Positions 16,245-24,239 of a stretch of DNA of 33,706 nucleotides are shown here, one piece after another. Positions within the stretch are counted from its first letter, which is position 1. Every line of letters starts with the position of its first letter. The notes below the pieces were generated by a model. That model was not told the origin of the DNA. It did not search any database and saw nothing but the letters and a program-made list of their open reading frames with translations. The stretch comes from Chthoniobacteraceae bacterium (GTDB lineage Bacteria; Verrucomicrobiota; Verrucomicrobiia; Chthoniobacterales; Chthoniobacteraceae). The stretch lies in assembly GCA_947479475.1 (NCBI GenBank), contig CANJZW010000051.1, positions 1-33,706 on the forward strand, read 5' to 3'. The translations under genes were made by a program, and so were the position numbers.

Positions 16245-17963
16245 ATGTTTTTTTACCCCTTCGCGGCTGTTGTGGGCATGGAGCGCGCCAAGCGTTCCCT
16301 CCTGCTGCATGCCGTCGACCCGCGCATCGGTGGAACGTTGCTCCTGGGCCAGCGCGGGTGTGCCAAAAGCACCCTCGTGAGGGGTTTTGCGGCGCTGTTG
16401 CCAAAGCCGGACGGCGTGCAGGCACCCTTCGTGGACGTCCCGCTGGGCGTGAGCGAGGACCGCCTTTTGGGCGCAGTGCACGGTGAATCTCTTGTGCGCA
16501 CCGGCGCGTGGACCGCCCAAGCGGGCCTTCTTGAAAAAGCCGATGGTGGCGTTCTTTACGTCGACGAAATCAACCTGCTCCCCGACGCACTTTCCGACCT
16601 TTTGCTGGATTCTGCAGCCTCGGGAATGCACCGCCAAGAACGAGACGGCCTCTCCCAAGTGCTTCATTCACGCTATATTTTAATTGGAACAATGAACCCC
16701 GAGGAGGGGGATTTGCGCCCTCAGCTTTCAGATCGTTTCGCGCACGGCGTTCGTATCGAGGACTCGTTTTCCGCTTTGGAACGGGTCGAAATCGGAAGGC
16801 GTCGCCTGGCCTTTGACGACGATCCGGTGGCCTTCGAAAAAGAATGGGCGCCCTCTACCGAACTTCTCAACGCTCGTTTGCTGGAGGCTCGAACGCGTCT
16901 GTTAGGCGTGCAGGTGCCCGATGCGCTGAGGCTTGAACTGGCCCAACGCGCCCACCAAGCCGGCCTTGAAGGCATGCGCGCCGAACTCGCCGTCCTGCGC
17001 ACAGCCCGGGCGGCGGCCGCTTTCAGAGGTGCGGCAGCCGCTTCTGCCGAGGATGTCGAGGAAGCGTGGCTGCTCTGCCTCGGCCACCGTTGCTCGCCAT
17101 CCCAAGAACCGCAGCCACCTGCCCAAAGGCCGACTCAAGAGCGGCCGCCCTCTGAGAAAGCCAATCCGGGCTCTTATTCCACCGCTTCCCCTCAACGCCC
17201 TCAGCCTCTGACCCCAAAAGACGCCCAACCCGTCCCCATCCCTCTGCTCCCTATGCAAAAACCGCGTATTCTGTCTCTGCCGCAGCCCCTTTTTCCTAAC
17301 CGCCATCTGACCGCTCCGATGGCGGCCACCTCCCGCCTCGCCACGAGCAGACTCGAAGGCGGCCCCGTCCTATGGCAGGCATCGGTTGTGGCTTCCCTCA
17401 AACGTGGCTGGACGCCTGGTGGAGCTGGCTGGACGTGGATGCGTTCCAGCGCGAAGCCCCTGAGGCGGTTGTGGGCGCTCGTGGATGCCAGCCGGTCCAC
17501 CGGCTCGGCCGCTTTTCTCGAACAGGCTCGGGAGTTTGTGGCGGGGCTTTTGCCTCTGGCAACAAAGGTGTCCCTGCTGCTTATACACAACAACAAGATC
17601 GAGTGGATGTTCCGCAATGTTGCGCCGCAAGGGGCTCTGGCGCGTCTCGCCAGCCTCCCTTCCGCGGCAGGCGCCAGTCCGATCGCGGGCGCCATCGGAA
17701 AACTCCATCGCGCCGTCTCCGCAGGGCGCCCCACCCGTTACGATACCGTGTGTCTTTGCTCCGATGGCATGCCCACTCTGCGCGCAGGTCAATCGGCGGG
17801 GCAGGCGGCGCGTGAAATTCGCGTGGCAATCCAGCGTCTGGGGTGCAGTTTACCGAAGGCTCCCGTCTGGCTCCTGCCTGAGATGGGCCGCGGCGTGGCG
17901 GCCTGGGTGGGAAGGCTTTTAAGGGGAAGTGGCTGCCAACTCCTCCAGCCGCCTTTAAGGTAG
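16245..17963 (+). CDS. AAA+/VWA metal-chelatase-like protein (ChlI/ChlD-type)
   Basis: A 572-residue fusion. Residues 1-290 form a ChlI-type AAA+ module: Walker A GQRGCAKST (35-43), Walker B GVLYVDEINLL (103 on), sensor IGTMNPEEGDLRPQLSDRF. A proline/glutamine-rich linker (about 290-375) leads to a von Willebrand A domain with a MIDAS motif, Asp414-Ala-Ser416-Arg-Ser418. This layout matches the I/D-type subunits that drive magnesium or cobalt insertion into tetrapyrroles, and fused putative cobaltochelatase subunits. No large H/CobN-type subunit or other tetrapyrrole gene is in the window. A longer in-frame start at 16011 exists, but the family homology begins with FYPFAAVVGMERAK, so I use 16245. 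It heads a plus-strand group divergent from the haem-protein operon. Confidence 0.85.
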   Translation: MFFYPFAAVVGMERAKRSLLLHAVDPRIGGTLLLGQRGCAKSTLVRGFAALLPKPDGVQAPFVDVPLGVSEDRLLGAVHGESLVRTGAWTAQAGLLEKADGGVLYVDEINLLPDALSDLLLDSAASGMHRQERDGLSQVLHSRYILIGTMNPEEGDLRPQLSDRFAHGVRIEDSFSALERVEIGRRRLAFDDDPVAFEKEWAPSTELLNARLLEARTRLLGVQVPDALRLELAQRAHQAGLEGMRAELAVLRTARAAAAFRGAAAASAEDVEEAWLLCLGHRCSPSQEPQPPAQRPTQERPPSEKANPGSYSTASPQRPQPLTPKDAQPVPIPLLPMQKPRILSLPQPLFPNRHLTAPMAATSRLATSRLEGGPVLWQASVVASLKRGWTPGGAGWTWMRSSAKPLRRLWALVDASRSTGSAAFLEQAREFVAGLLPLATKVSLLLIHNNKIEWMFRNVAPQGALARLASLPSAAGASPIAGAIGKLHRAVSAGRPTRYDTVCLCSDGMPTLRAGQSAGQAAREIRVAIQRLGCSLPKAPVWLLPEMGRGVAAWVGRLLRGSGCQLLQPPLR

Positions 17964-18016
17964 CTTAAATCCTCTTGTTGAGTTAATTCAGAGTTGTCGC
18001 AGTTTAACCCTCTAGA

Positions 18017-18652
18017 ATGGAAATGAAATCATCTCTCAGGCAGTTTCCCGCGCACACTGTGTTCTCCCCGTTTTGCACGGCTGTGTTAGCAACTAGCGCG
18101 CTGTTGTCTCTGAGCGCCCCTTCGCAGGCGTCTCCATCGGATTATGGCGTACGGAGTTTTTCGGGCGGAGCCGTAAGTTTCGAAAGAGCGTCCTCTGCAA
18201 CCGGCGCAAGCGGCTGGCAAGGTTCGAGGTACCACGCGCGCCCAAGCTCGAGTATCGGCGTTTCCATCTACAGCGGCCCTTCCCCTTATTATCCCCGCTA
18301 CCGCGAGCACTACCCTTATTATTCCGGCTACGGCGGCCCAATATACGTATCTCCGCCTCCGGTGGTCTACACGCAGCCGCCGGTCTATTATTCGGCGCCA
18401 CCCGTTTATTACGGATCTCAAGTGCAAGCGCCCCGCTACGAATACGCCCAGCCGCCGCGCAGCGCTCCAGCGGTGGACACCAGAGTTCTTCAGGTGCAGG
18501 AAAATCTCCGGCGCCTCGGGTACTACAAGGGTTCGATCGACGGTTTGTCTGGTGCTGGAACACGAGCGGCGATACGCGCTTACCAGGTAGACCGCGGCCT
18601 GCCTGTGACGGGGCGTATGGACAGGGATCTTCTTCAGGATCTCGGGCTGTGA
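18017..18652 (+). CDS. Secreted Tyr/Pro-rich protein with C-terminal peptidoglycan-binding domain
   Basis: A 211-residue protein with an N-terminal signal peptide ending near SQA-SP. A low-complexity Tyr/Pro/Ser-rich region follows (about 80-150, for example PYYPRYREHYPYYSGYGG). The PG_binding_1 domain occupies about 155-211, with VQENLRRLGYYKGSIDGLSG, GTRAAIRAYQ and GLPVTGRMD. It should attach to the cell wall in the periplasm; no catalytic domain is present. Its TGA overlaps the GTG of the squalene/phytoene synthase gene (GTGA, 18649-18652), so the two may be translationally coupled despite unrelated functions. An alternative start is the ATG six bases downstream. Confidence 0.82.
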   Translation: MEMKSSLRQFPAHTVFSPFCTAVLATSALLSLSAPSQASPSDYGVRSFSGGAVSFERASSATGASGWQGSRYHARPSSSIGVSIYSGPSPYYPRYREHYPYYSGYGGPIYVSPPPVVYTQPPVYYSAPPVYYGSQVQAPRYEYAQPPRSAPAVDTRVLQVQENLRRLGYYKGSIDGLSGAGTRAAIRAYQVDRGLPVTGRMDRDLLQDLGL

Positions 18653-19668
18653 ACTACGGTTTAGCGCAGGGCGTGGCGCCTGCGCCCCTTTCGCCGCTGG
18701 GGTTCGGGTCGCTTCCACCGCCCGAGTTCGGGCCCCTTCTGAAGGCCGTCTCCCGGTCTTTTTATTTATCCCTTAGATTTTTGCCCAAGGGCTTGAGGGA
18801 GCCCCTCGGGCTTGCCTATCTGCTGGCCCGTACAAGCGATACAATCGCAGATGCCTCCGAAGCCCCTCTGGCAGCAAGACTCGAGGCGCTTGAAGCATTC
18901 ATTCGGGCGCTCGCGGGCGCTCGCGAGAATGAGCAAAGGCACTCCGAACTCGGAGTGATGTTCACGCAAATGGGCTGCTCCAATCCGGACGAGGCGAGGT
19001 TGCTCCAGAAGGCCGATGCCCTAGTCGCGTGTTTTTCCGGGTTAACAATTCCCGTAAAGGACGAAGTTTTTTTAGTGCTGCAGACCATCATCGCCGGTCA
19101 GCGCGGGGATCTCCTTCGCTTTGGATACGCCTCGGCATCAGCTCCTCAAGCACTTTTGCGGGCGAGTGATACAACCGCATACACCTATGCGGTCGCCGGC
19201 TGTGTGGGCGAGTTCTGGACGCGGATTTGCGCCCTGCAAATGCCCGGGTTTTCGCGCATCCCCTTGCCAGAGTTGCTTGAACTTGGGCGCCACCTCGGCC
19301 AGGGACTGCAACTCGTCAATATCCTCCGGGATCTGCCGGAGGATCTCAGGATGGGTCGCTGTTATCTTCCCTTGGAGGAATTGGAGGAGGCCGGCTTGTC
19401 GGCGCAGGATTTGCTGGCAAGCCCGACGAAGGCGCGGCCCGTCTTCGAACGCTGGCTGGCGCAGGCTGGGGTATGGCTTGGAGCCGGCGAAGCCTATGTC
19501 TCGGGAATCAGGGGTCGCCGTCTGCGCTTCAGTGTCGCCCTTCCCCGCCTTTTGGGGATGGAGACCCTCGCGCTGCTGCGCCGCCATCCCCCCTTGGAAA
19601 CGCCGCACAGAGTGAGCGTCTCACGCAGCACCGTCCTTCGGTGCGCCCTGAATGCCTGCAAGGCTTGA
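18649..19668 (+). CDS. Squalene/phytoene synthase family protein
   Basis: A 339-residue prenyl synthase-type enzyme that condenses two farnesyl (or geranylgeranyl) diphosphates head to head. It has the SRSFYLSLRFLP entry block, the first aspartate motif D64-T-I-A-D68, a Tyr/Ala-rich helix at YTYAVAGCVGEFW, and the second aspartate motif D228-L-P-E-D232 in QLVNILRDLPED, followed by GRCYLP. The pattern suits bacterial squalene synthases; a phytoene product cannot be excluded. No hopanoid cyclase, HpnC/HpnE partner or carotenoid gene is nearby. It starts at a GTG within the stop of the previous gene, and the next gene (5-formyl-THF cyclo-ligase) begins 20 bases after its stop. Confidence 0.9.
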   Translation: MNYGLAQGVAPAPLSPLGFGSLPPPEFGPLLKAVSRSFYLSLRFLPKGLREPLGLAYLLARTSDTIADASEAPLAARLEALEAFIRALAGARENEQRHSELGVMFTQMGCSNPDEARLLQKADALVACFSGLTIPVKDEVFLVLQTIIAGQRGDLLRFGYASASAPQALLRASDTTAYTYAVAGCVGEFWTRICALQMPGFSRIPLPELLELGRHLGQGLQLVNILRDLPEDLRMGRCYLPLEELEEAGLSAQDLLASPTKARPVFERWLAQAGVWLGAGEAYVSGIRGRRLRFSVALPRLLGMETLALLRRHPPLETPHRVSVSRSTVLRCALNACKA

Positions 19669-19688
19669 ATTCACACAAGTGTCTCTGG

Positions 19689-20231
19689 ATGAAAGTTTCT
19701 AAACAAAACCTGCGCAACCAGATGCGCTCCATTTTGAAAGCCGGTGTTGCAAATTTTCCGGAGCGCTCGGCGGCCGTTTGCAACCAGATTCGGCAGCGTC
19801 CTTTTTGGAACACCGCCCGCACGGTGGGGTTGTTTTGCCCGCTGCCCGATGAACCCGACTTGCTCGGATTGATGAAGGATAAAAACAGGTGTTACGTGTT
19901 CCCCCGGATCCTTGGGGAGTCACTCGTGTGGCATGAAGTCTCGGACGTGGAGGTTTTAAAACCCACCCACTCTCGTGGATCCGCGCCGCTGCGCGAACCT
20001 TGTGAGGGCGGACTGGTGGCGCTGGAGGATATTGATCTGCTGCTGGTGCCGGGGCTGGCCTTCACGTTTGAAGGCGCACGTTTGGGCCGGGGCGGCGGCT
20101 ATTACGACCGTGTACTCGCCTCGCTTGGACCGCGCACGGTGACTGCTGGAGTTTGCTTTGAGTTTCAGGTTTTGGAAACTCTCCCACTGGAAGCACACGA
20201 CCTACCCGTCCAGCATATCTGCACCGCCTAG
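19689..20231 (+). CDS. 5-formyltetrahydrofolate cyclo-ligase
   Basis: A 180-residue enzyme that converts 5-formyl-THF to 5,10-methenyl-THF with ATP, returning a stored folate to one-carbon metabolism. The start KVSKQNLRNQMRSI gives the family's N-terminal basic helix. The C-terminal signature LLLVPGLAFTFEG-RLGRGGGYYDR contains the phosphate-binding glycine run, and the protein ends with the usual VQHI segment. An in-frame extension upstream to 19473 overlaps the synthase gene and is rejected. It is the last gene of the plus-strand group. It is followed by a 224-base gap with RNA-like hairpins. Confidence 0.93.
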   Translation: MKVSKQNLRNQMRSILKAGVANFPERSAAVCNQIRQRPFWNTARTVGLFCPLPDEPDLLGLMKDKNRCYVFPRILGESLVWHEVSDVEVLKPTHSRGSAPLREPCEGGLVALEDIDLLLVPGLAFTFEGARLGRGGGYYDRVLASLGPRTVTAGVCFEFQVLETLPLEAHDLPVQHICTA

Positions 20232-20241
20232 GGCTTTATTT

Positions 20242-20312
20242 GTGAGACGTTTGTAGGGGGCGTCTGAAAGCCGGCGGTCTCTCACGCTTTGGTCAGGGCA
20301 TTTGCCCGAAGC
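20242..20312 (+). ncRNA. Possible structured RNA downstream of the cyclo-ligase gene
   Basis: Two hairpins follow each other in this gap. GTGAG at 20242-20246 pairs with CTCAC at 20281-20285 and encloses an inner GACG/CGTC stem. GCTT at 20286-20289 pairs with AAGC at 20309-20312 and encloses GGGC-ATTT-GCCC at 20296-20307. In gammaproteobacteria 6S RNA lies beside this folate gene (ssrS-ygfA), which prompted the search, but I cannot fold the gap into a 6S-like rod. The hairpins may be a 3' UTR structure; no T-run follows directly. Confidence 0.2.
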
Positions 20313-20350
20313 AGGCTGTATGACGCAACCAGTTTTCGTGCAATTTTTTT

Positions 20351-20360
20351 AGATTAATCT
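20351..20360. promoter_or_regulatory. Perfect AGATTAATCT palindrome upstream of the IclR gene
   Basis: AGATTAATCT is its own reverse complement and follows a run of seven T residues, about 95 bases before the IclR start codon. IclR-family proteins commonly repress their own genes through palindromes in this region, so it is a candidate operator, though short AT palindromes also arise by chance. Confidence 0.25.
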
Positions 20361-20401
20361 TATTCGGCTCGCAACCGGCTTGGGATGGGCGCGGGAAGTT
20401 T

Positions 20402-20416
20402 TTCCTAAGAAAGGAA
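20402..20416. promoter_or_regulatory. Inverted repeat TTCCT-N5-AGGAA, candidate IclR operator
   Basis: Arms TTCCT (20402-20406) and AGGAA (20412-20416) are perfect inverted repeats separated by AAGAA, a 15-bp site like those bound by IclR-family dimers. It lies 39 bases upstream of the IclR start, where a core promoter would be, so binding would fit autorepression. The regulator heads a long co-oriented gene set, so the same site may control all of it. Confidence 0.35.
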
Positions 20417-20455
20417 TGGGATCTGCGCTCTTTTGTTATGTAGACTCGTTTTTAT

Positions 20456-21277
20456 ATGACAACTAATCGCCGCCGCCTCTCCCCGCTCCTTCCTGAGCGC
20501 CAGGCGCCTTCCAAATACAGCGTTCCCAATCTGGACCGTGCCCTGAGTATTTTGGAGACATTGAGTGCAGCCCCGTCCGGTCTGACGCTCAGCGAGCTTG
20601 CTGCGACACTGGAGATCCCGACAAACAGTGTCTTCCGGATCAGCCGCACGCTGGAAGAGCGCGGCTATCTGGAGCGCAACGAGACCACGAAAAGATTCCA
20701 GCTCACACAAAAATTATTGCGTCTCAGTTGCGCTCCGGCCGCGGGAGAACGGAGCCTCACGGAGTCGGCGCTGGAGACGATGCGCAGCCTGCGCGACCAG
20801 ACCTTGGAGACGGTTTTACTCGGGACGATATCTGGTGCGGAAGGAATTGTCCTTGAGCAGGTTCCAGGACGTCATGCTTTCCGTTTTTGCGTCGACGTGG
20901 GCGTCCGTTTCGAGCTGCACACGGCCGCCCCTGGAAAGGCGATGCTCGCAGCACTGCCGCCGCCGGAGGCGCGCGCACTGATGGATCGGATGTCCTTTAC
21001 GCGCTTCAACGCGCGGACCATCACGAAACGATCGGCATTCGAGGCCGAACTCCAGCGCACTCGGGCCTGTGGCTTCGGCGTGGATGAAGGAGAGGAACGG
21101 GAGGGCGCACACTGTGTTGGAAGCGTGATCCTCGACCGGCAAGGCGCTCCTGTGGGGGGAATCTGGATCACAGGCCCATCTTCCAGACTACCCGCTTCGA
21201 GCTTTGCCGCGGTGGGCCTCCTGCTGCGGGACGCAGCCCGCCTGATTTCCAGCAAACTCGGCTACTTTCCAAACTAA
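20456..21277 (+). CDS. IclR-family transcriptional regulator
   Basis: A 273-residue DNA-binding regulator. The N-terminal winged helix (about residues 22-82) contains VPNLDRALSILETLSA, LTLSELAATLEIPTNSVFRI and TLEERGYLER. The IclR effector domain (about 100-265) has the family blocks ELHTAAPGKAMLAALP and GFGVDEGEEREGAHCVGSVI, where small carbon-source ligands bind. Such proteins usually control the sugar or acid catabolic genes beside them. The next gene starts 19 bases after its stop in the same direction, so it is probably the first gene of the DUF1553/DUF1501/ABC locus, and its own upstream gap holds two dyads. Confidence 0.95.
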   Translation: MTTNRRRLSPLLPERQAPSKYSVPNLDRALSILETLSAAPSGLTLSELAATLEIPTNSVFRISRTLEERGYLERNETTKRFQLTQKLLRLSCAPAAGERSLTESALETMRSLRDQTLETVLLGTISGAEGIVLEQVPGRHAFRFCVDVGVRFELHTAAPGKAMLAALPPPEARALMDRMSFTRFNARTITKRSAFEAELQRTRACGFGVDEGEEREGAHCVGSVILDRQGAPVGGIWITGPSSRLPASSFAAVGLLLRDAARLISSKLGYFPN

Positions 21278-21296
21278 TCCCGCCTTACCCCCGCCT

Positions 21297-24224
21297 ATGA
21301 AAACCCAGGCTAGAATGCATTTCTTCGGTTTGTGCTCCGGGCTTGCCATGCTCTGCTCCGGTTCCGTCTTCGCAGCGCACGGCACTCCGGAAGCGAACCA
21401 GTTTTTCAAGGAACAGGTGCACCCCCTTTTGAAGGCGCACTGCATCAAGTGTCACGGCGGGGAAAAGACCAAAGGCGGTTTAGTGCTAACCTCGCGCGAA
21501 AGCCTGCTCAAGGGCGGCGAAAGCGGCGCGGCCATCGACTCCGCAGCCCCCATTAAGAGCCGGTTGCTGGAAATGCTCAGCTACCGGGATGCCGACCACG
21601 AGATGCCACCCGCCGGAAAGAGGCCCCAGGCGGAAATTGACATCATCCAGAAATGGCTCGAGATGGGCGCGCCCTACGACCCGACCCTGGAGAGCGCCCC
21701 CGTTAAGACTGCGCACGTTCAAACCCCGGAATCCTCGGAGGACCGCGCCAACTGGTGGGCTTACAAGCCCGTGCGCGTGGATGCCCCGCCGCCGGCGGTC
21801 GACCCCGCGTGGAGCAAAAACCCGGTGGACGCGTTTCTCGCAAAGCAGCACGCACAGAGGAACCTTCGCCCTAACCCGCCCGCCTCCAAGGAGCAGTTGG
21901 TCCGCCGCGCCTACTACGACCTGACCGGCCTGCCCCCCTCGCCTGAGGCGGTCACACGCTTTGTGGCCGACACTTCACCCGACGCCTGGCCACGGCTTGT
22001 GGACTCGCTCCTTGCCAAGCCCCAGTACGGTGAAAAGTGGGCTCGCCACTGGATGGACGTGATCCGGTACGCCGAGTCTGAAGGTTTTGAGCGTGACAAC
22101 GAGAAGCCCCATATCTGGCGGTACCGCGACTACCTGATCAAGGCCTTCAACTCGGACCTGCCCTACAACCAGTTCATCATAGAGCAGTTGGCCGGGGACG
22201 AGTTGGAGCAGCCTACGCAACAGTCGCTCACCGCGACAGGCTTCCTCCGTCTAATGCAGTGGGACGACGAACCCTCCGACCGGCTCCAAGCCAAATACGA
22301 CCTGCTGGCCGACAACGTTCTGGTCACCAGCGAGGCGTTCCTCGGCATGACGATGGGCTGCGCCCGCTGCCACGACCACAAAAAGGATCCGATCTCACAG
22401 AAGGATTATTACAGCTTCATGGCGTTCTTCCACGGCCTGAAAGACTACGGCGCGACGCGCAACAACCCGCGCCTGTGGGCGCCCGAGGTTGACCGCGCCC
22501 GGCTCAATCTAGAGCAGAACAAACGGCTCGCCGGCTTGGACGCGGACTACCAGAAAAACCGGGCCCTCCTGCTGGAGTGGCATGCCAAAGCCGGCCCCGC
22601 GCCTGCGAAGCACGAGGACGCACCCCCGCTCGTTGCACCCCGGGGCGGGGAGGAGAACGCCTGGCAACACACCACTAAGGAGCCTGCTTCCAATTGGCGC
22701 GCGGAGAGCTTCGCACCCAAGGGCTGGAGCATGGCTGACACCACAGACGCCGGGACAGGTGCCGCGGTTTGGATGCGCGCCAAGTTCGGGTTGGCGGAGA
22801 TCCCGGCGGATTTCTACCTGGACCTCGAATACCAGACCGACACCGAAGTTTTCCTCAACGGCACCCCTATCCTCCAAGGACACAACCTCCCCAAGGGACG
22901 CCGCTCCATAGAGCTGGCTCCGAACTTCAAGCGCCTGCTCCATACCGGCGCGAACTTTCTGACCGTCCGAACCGTTGCCAAGGACGCCGGTGCGCTGCCC
23001 ACCGTGAGCCTTCACGCGGGGCTCTCGCCCGTGGGACGGGCAGAAAAGCTGCTGCGCGGTCCAAAAAAAATCGAGCAAGGCGAACTCAACCGCCTCGCAG
23101 GCGGGGACCTTTTGGAAAAGCTTAAAAGCGCTAATCCCGCCTGGCTGGCGGAAGCCGCACAGTTGGTTGGGATTCCCATCAGCGCAGCGGCGGAAGACGG
23201 CGCCACCCCTGCGCCCCTCGCCATCCATCGCCGCGGCAGCCCTCAGAATTTGGGGGAGCCTGTGGAGCCCGCGTACCCCGTCATTCTGAGCAAGGACGGC
23301 ACTGCGCAACCGGCGAGCTCGCCGGTGGGCGGCAAGGCGTCCTCGGGGAGGCGTCTGGCGCTGGCCAACTGGCTGACGCAACCGGACAACCCGCTGGTGA
23401 GCCGCGTGGCGGTCAACCGGATCTGGCAGCACCATTTCGGCCGGGGGCTGGTGCCCACGCCAAACGACTTTGGGCGACTGGGCGAGCTGCCGACGCATCC
23501 CGAACTGCTGGACTATCTGGCCCGCACCTTCATCGAAAAAGGGTGGAGCTTTAAAGCCATGCACCGGCTGCTCCTGAACTCAAAGGCGTACCAGATGAGT
23601 TCCTTCGGAACACAGGACTCGCTTGAAAAGGATCCGGAGAACCTTCTGTTCTGGCGCTATCCCATGCGCAGACTCACGGCGGAGGAACTGCGGGACTCGA
23701 TTCTTTCGATGTCGGGGGTGTTGCTGCCGCAGATGTTTGGTCCGCCGGTGCATCCCCCGCTGCCGCGTGCTGTTTTGGAAACCCAGTCTATTCCGGGCCG
23801 CAACTGGCCGGTTGAAAACGAACGGGACACGACGCGCAGAAGTATCTACGTCCACGTTAAACGCACCCTTTCGGTGCCGCTGCTCGCCGACCACGACCAG
23901 GCCCCCACCGACACGCCGTGCGCGGTGCGGTTTGTGAGCACGGTTTCCACGCAGGCCCTGGGGCTGCTCAACTCGGAGTTCATGGAGAATCAATCCAAGT
24001 TGTTTGCGGAGCGCCTGCGCAAAGAGGCGGGCGACGACGCCACGGCGCAGATCCGCCGCGGCCTGCAACTGGTTCTCCAGCGCCCACCTCGGGACGGGGA
24101 AGTCGCCCTTTGCCTCAAGACGTGCGAGAGGCTCAAAAGCGAGCTGAACCTCTCCGACAAGACCGCCCTCCAGCGTTTCGCCCTCATCGCCCTAAATCTG
24201 AACGAGTTCATTTATCTGGACTAA
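21297..24224 (+). CDS. PSCyt1/DUF1549/DUF1553 exported protein
   Basis: A 975-residue exported protein with a signal peptide (residues about 8-27, ending VFA-AH). PSCyt1 (about 35-125) carries C49-I-K-C52-H and MPPAGKRP. DUF1549 (about 175-385) ends in a second haem-like motif C355-A-R-C358-H followed by DHKKDPI. A middle insert (about 465-575) with TDTEVFLNGTPI looks like a galactose-binding-type jelly roll. DUF1553 (about 685-945) opens with LANWLTQPDNPLVSRVAVNR. This architecture is abundant in Planctomycetes and Verrucomicrobia and almost always neighbours a DUF1501 gene, as here (15-base gap). A role in handling complex polysaccharides has been proposed, but I know of no settled reaction. 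The link to a sugar importer in this locus supports a carbohydrate role. Confidence 0.93.
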   Translation: MKTQARMHFFGLCSGLAMLCSGSVFAAHGTPEANQFFKEQVHPLLKAHCIKCHGGEKTKGGLVLTSRESLLKGGESGAAIDSAAPIKSRLLEMLSYRDADHEMPPAGKRPQAEIDIIQKWLEMGAPYDPTLESAPVKTAHVQTPESSEDRANWWAYKPVRVDAPPPAVDPAWSKNPVDAFLAKQHAQRNLRPNPPASKEQLVRRAYYDLTGLPPSPEAVTRFVADTSPDAWPRLVDSLLAKPQYGEKWARHWMDVIRYAESEGFERDNEKPHIWRYRDYLIKAFNSDLPYNQFIIEQLAGDELEQPTQQSLTATGFLRLMQWDDEPSDRLQAKYDLLADNVLVTSEAFLGMTMGCARCHDHKKDPISQKDYYSFMAFFHGLKDYGATRNNPRLWAPEVDRARLNLEQNKRLAGLDADYQKNRALLLEWHAKAGPAPAKHEDAPPLVAPRGGEENAWQHTTKEPASNWRAESFAPKGWSMADTTDAGTGAAVWMRAKFGLAEIPADFYLDLEYQTDTEVFLNGTPILQGHNLPKGRRSIELAPNFKRLLHTGANFLTVRTVAKDAGALPTVSLHAGLSPVGRAEKLLRGPKKIEQGELNRLAGGDLLEKLKSANPAWLAEAAQLVGIPISAAAEDGATPAPLAIHRRGSPQNLGEPVEPAYPVILSKDGTAQPASSPVGGKASSGRRLALANWLTQPDNPLVSRVAVNRIWQHHFGRGLVPTPNDFGRLGELPTHPELLDYLARTFIEKGWSFKAMHRLLLNSKAYQMSSFGTQDSLEKDPENLLFWRYPMRRLTAEELRDSILSMSGVLLPQMFGPPVHPPLPRAVLETQSIPGRNWPVENERDTTRRSIYVHVKRTLSVPLLADHDQAPTDTPCAVRFVSTVSTQALGLLNSEFMENQSKLFAERLRKEAGDDATAQIRRGLQLVLQRPPRDGEVALCLKTCERLKSELNLSDKTALQRFALIALNLNEFIYLD

Positions 24225-24239
24225 CCGAAAGCCCTTCTC

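Noticed and set aside
16245..19668. Photosynthetic pigment (bacteriochlorophyll or carotenoid) cluster
   Set aside because: A chelatase-like protein and a squalene/phytoene synthase are present, but no other pigment genes are, and the two are separated by a wall-binding protein gene.
20232..20455. 6S RNA beside the folate cyclo-ligase gene
   Set aside because: The gap has hairpins but I could not find the long rod with a central bubble and closing terminal stem; kept only as a low-confidence structured RNA.
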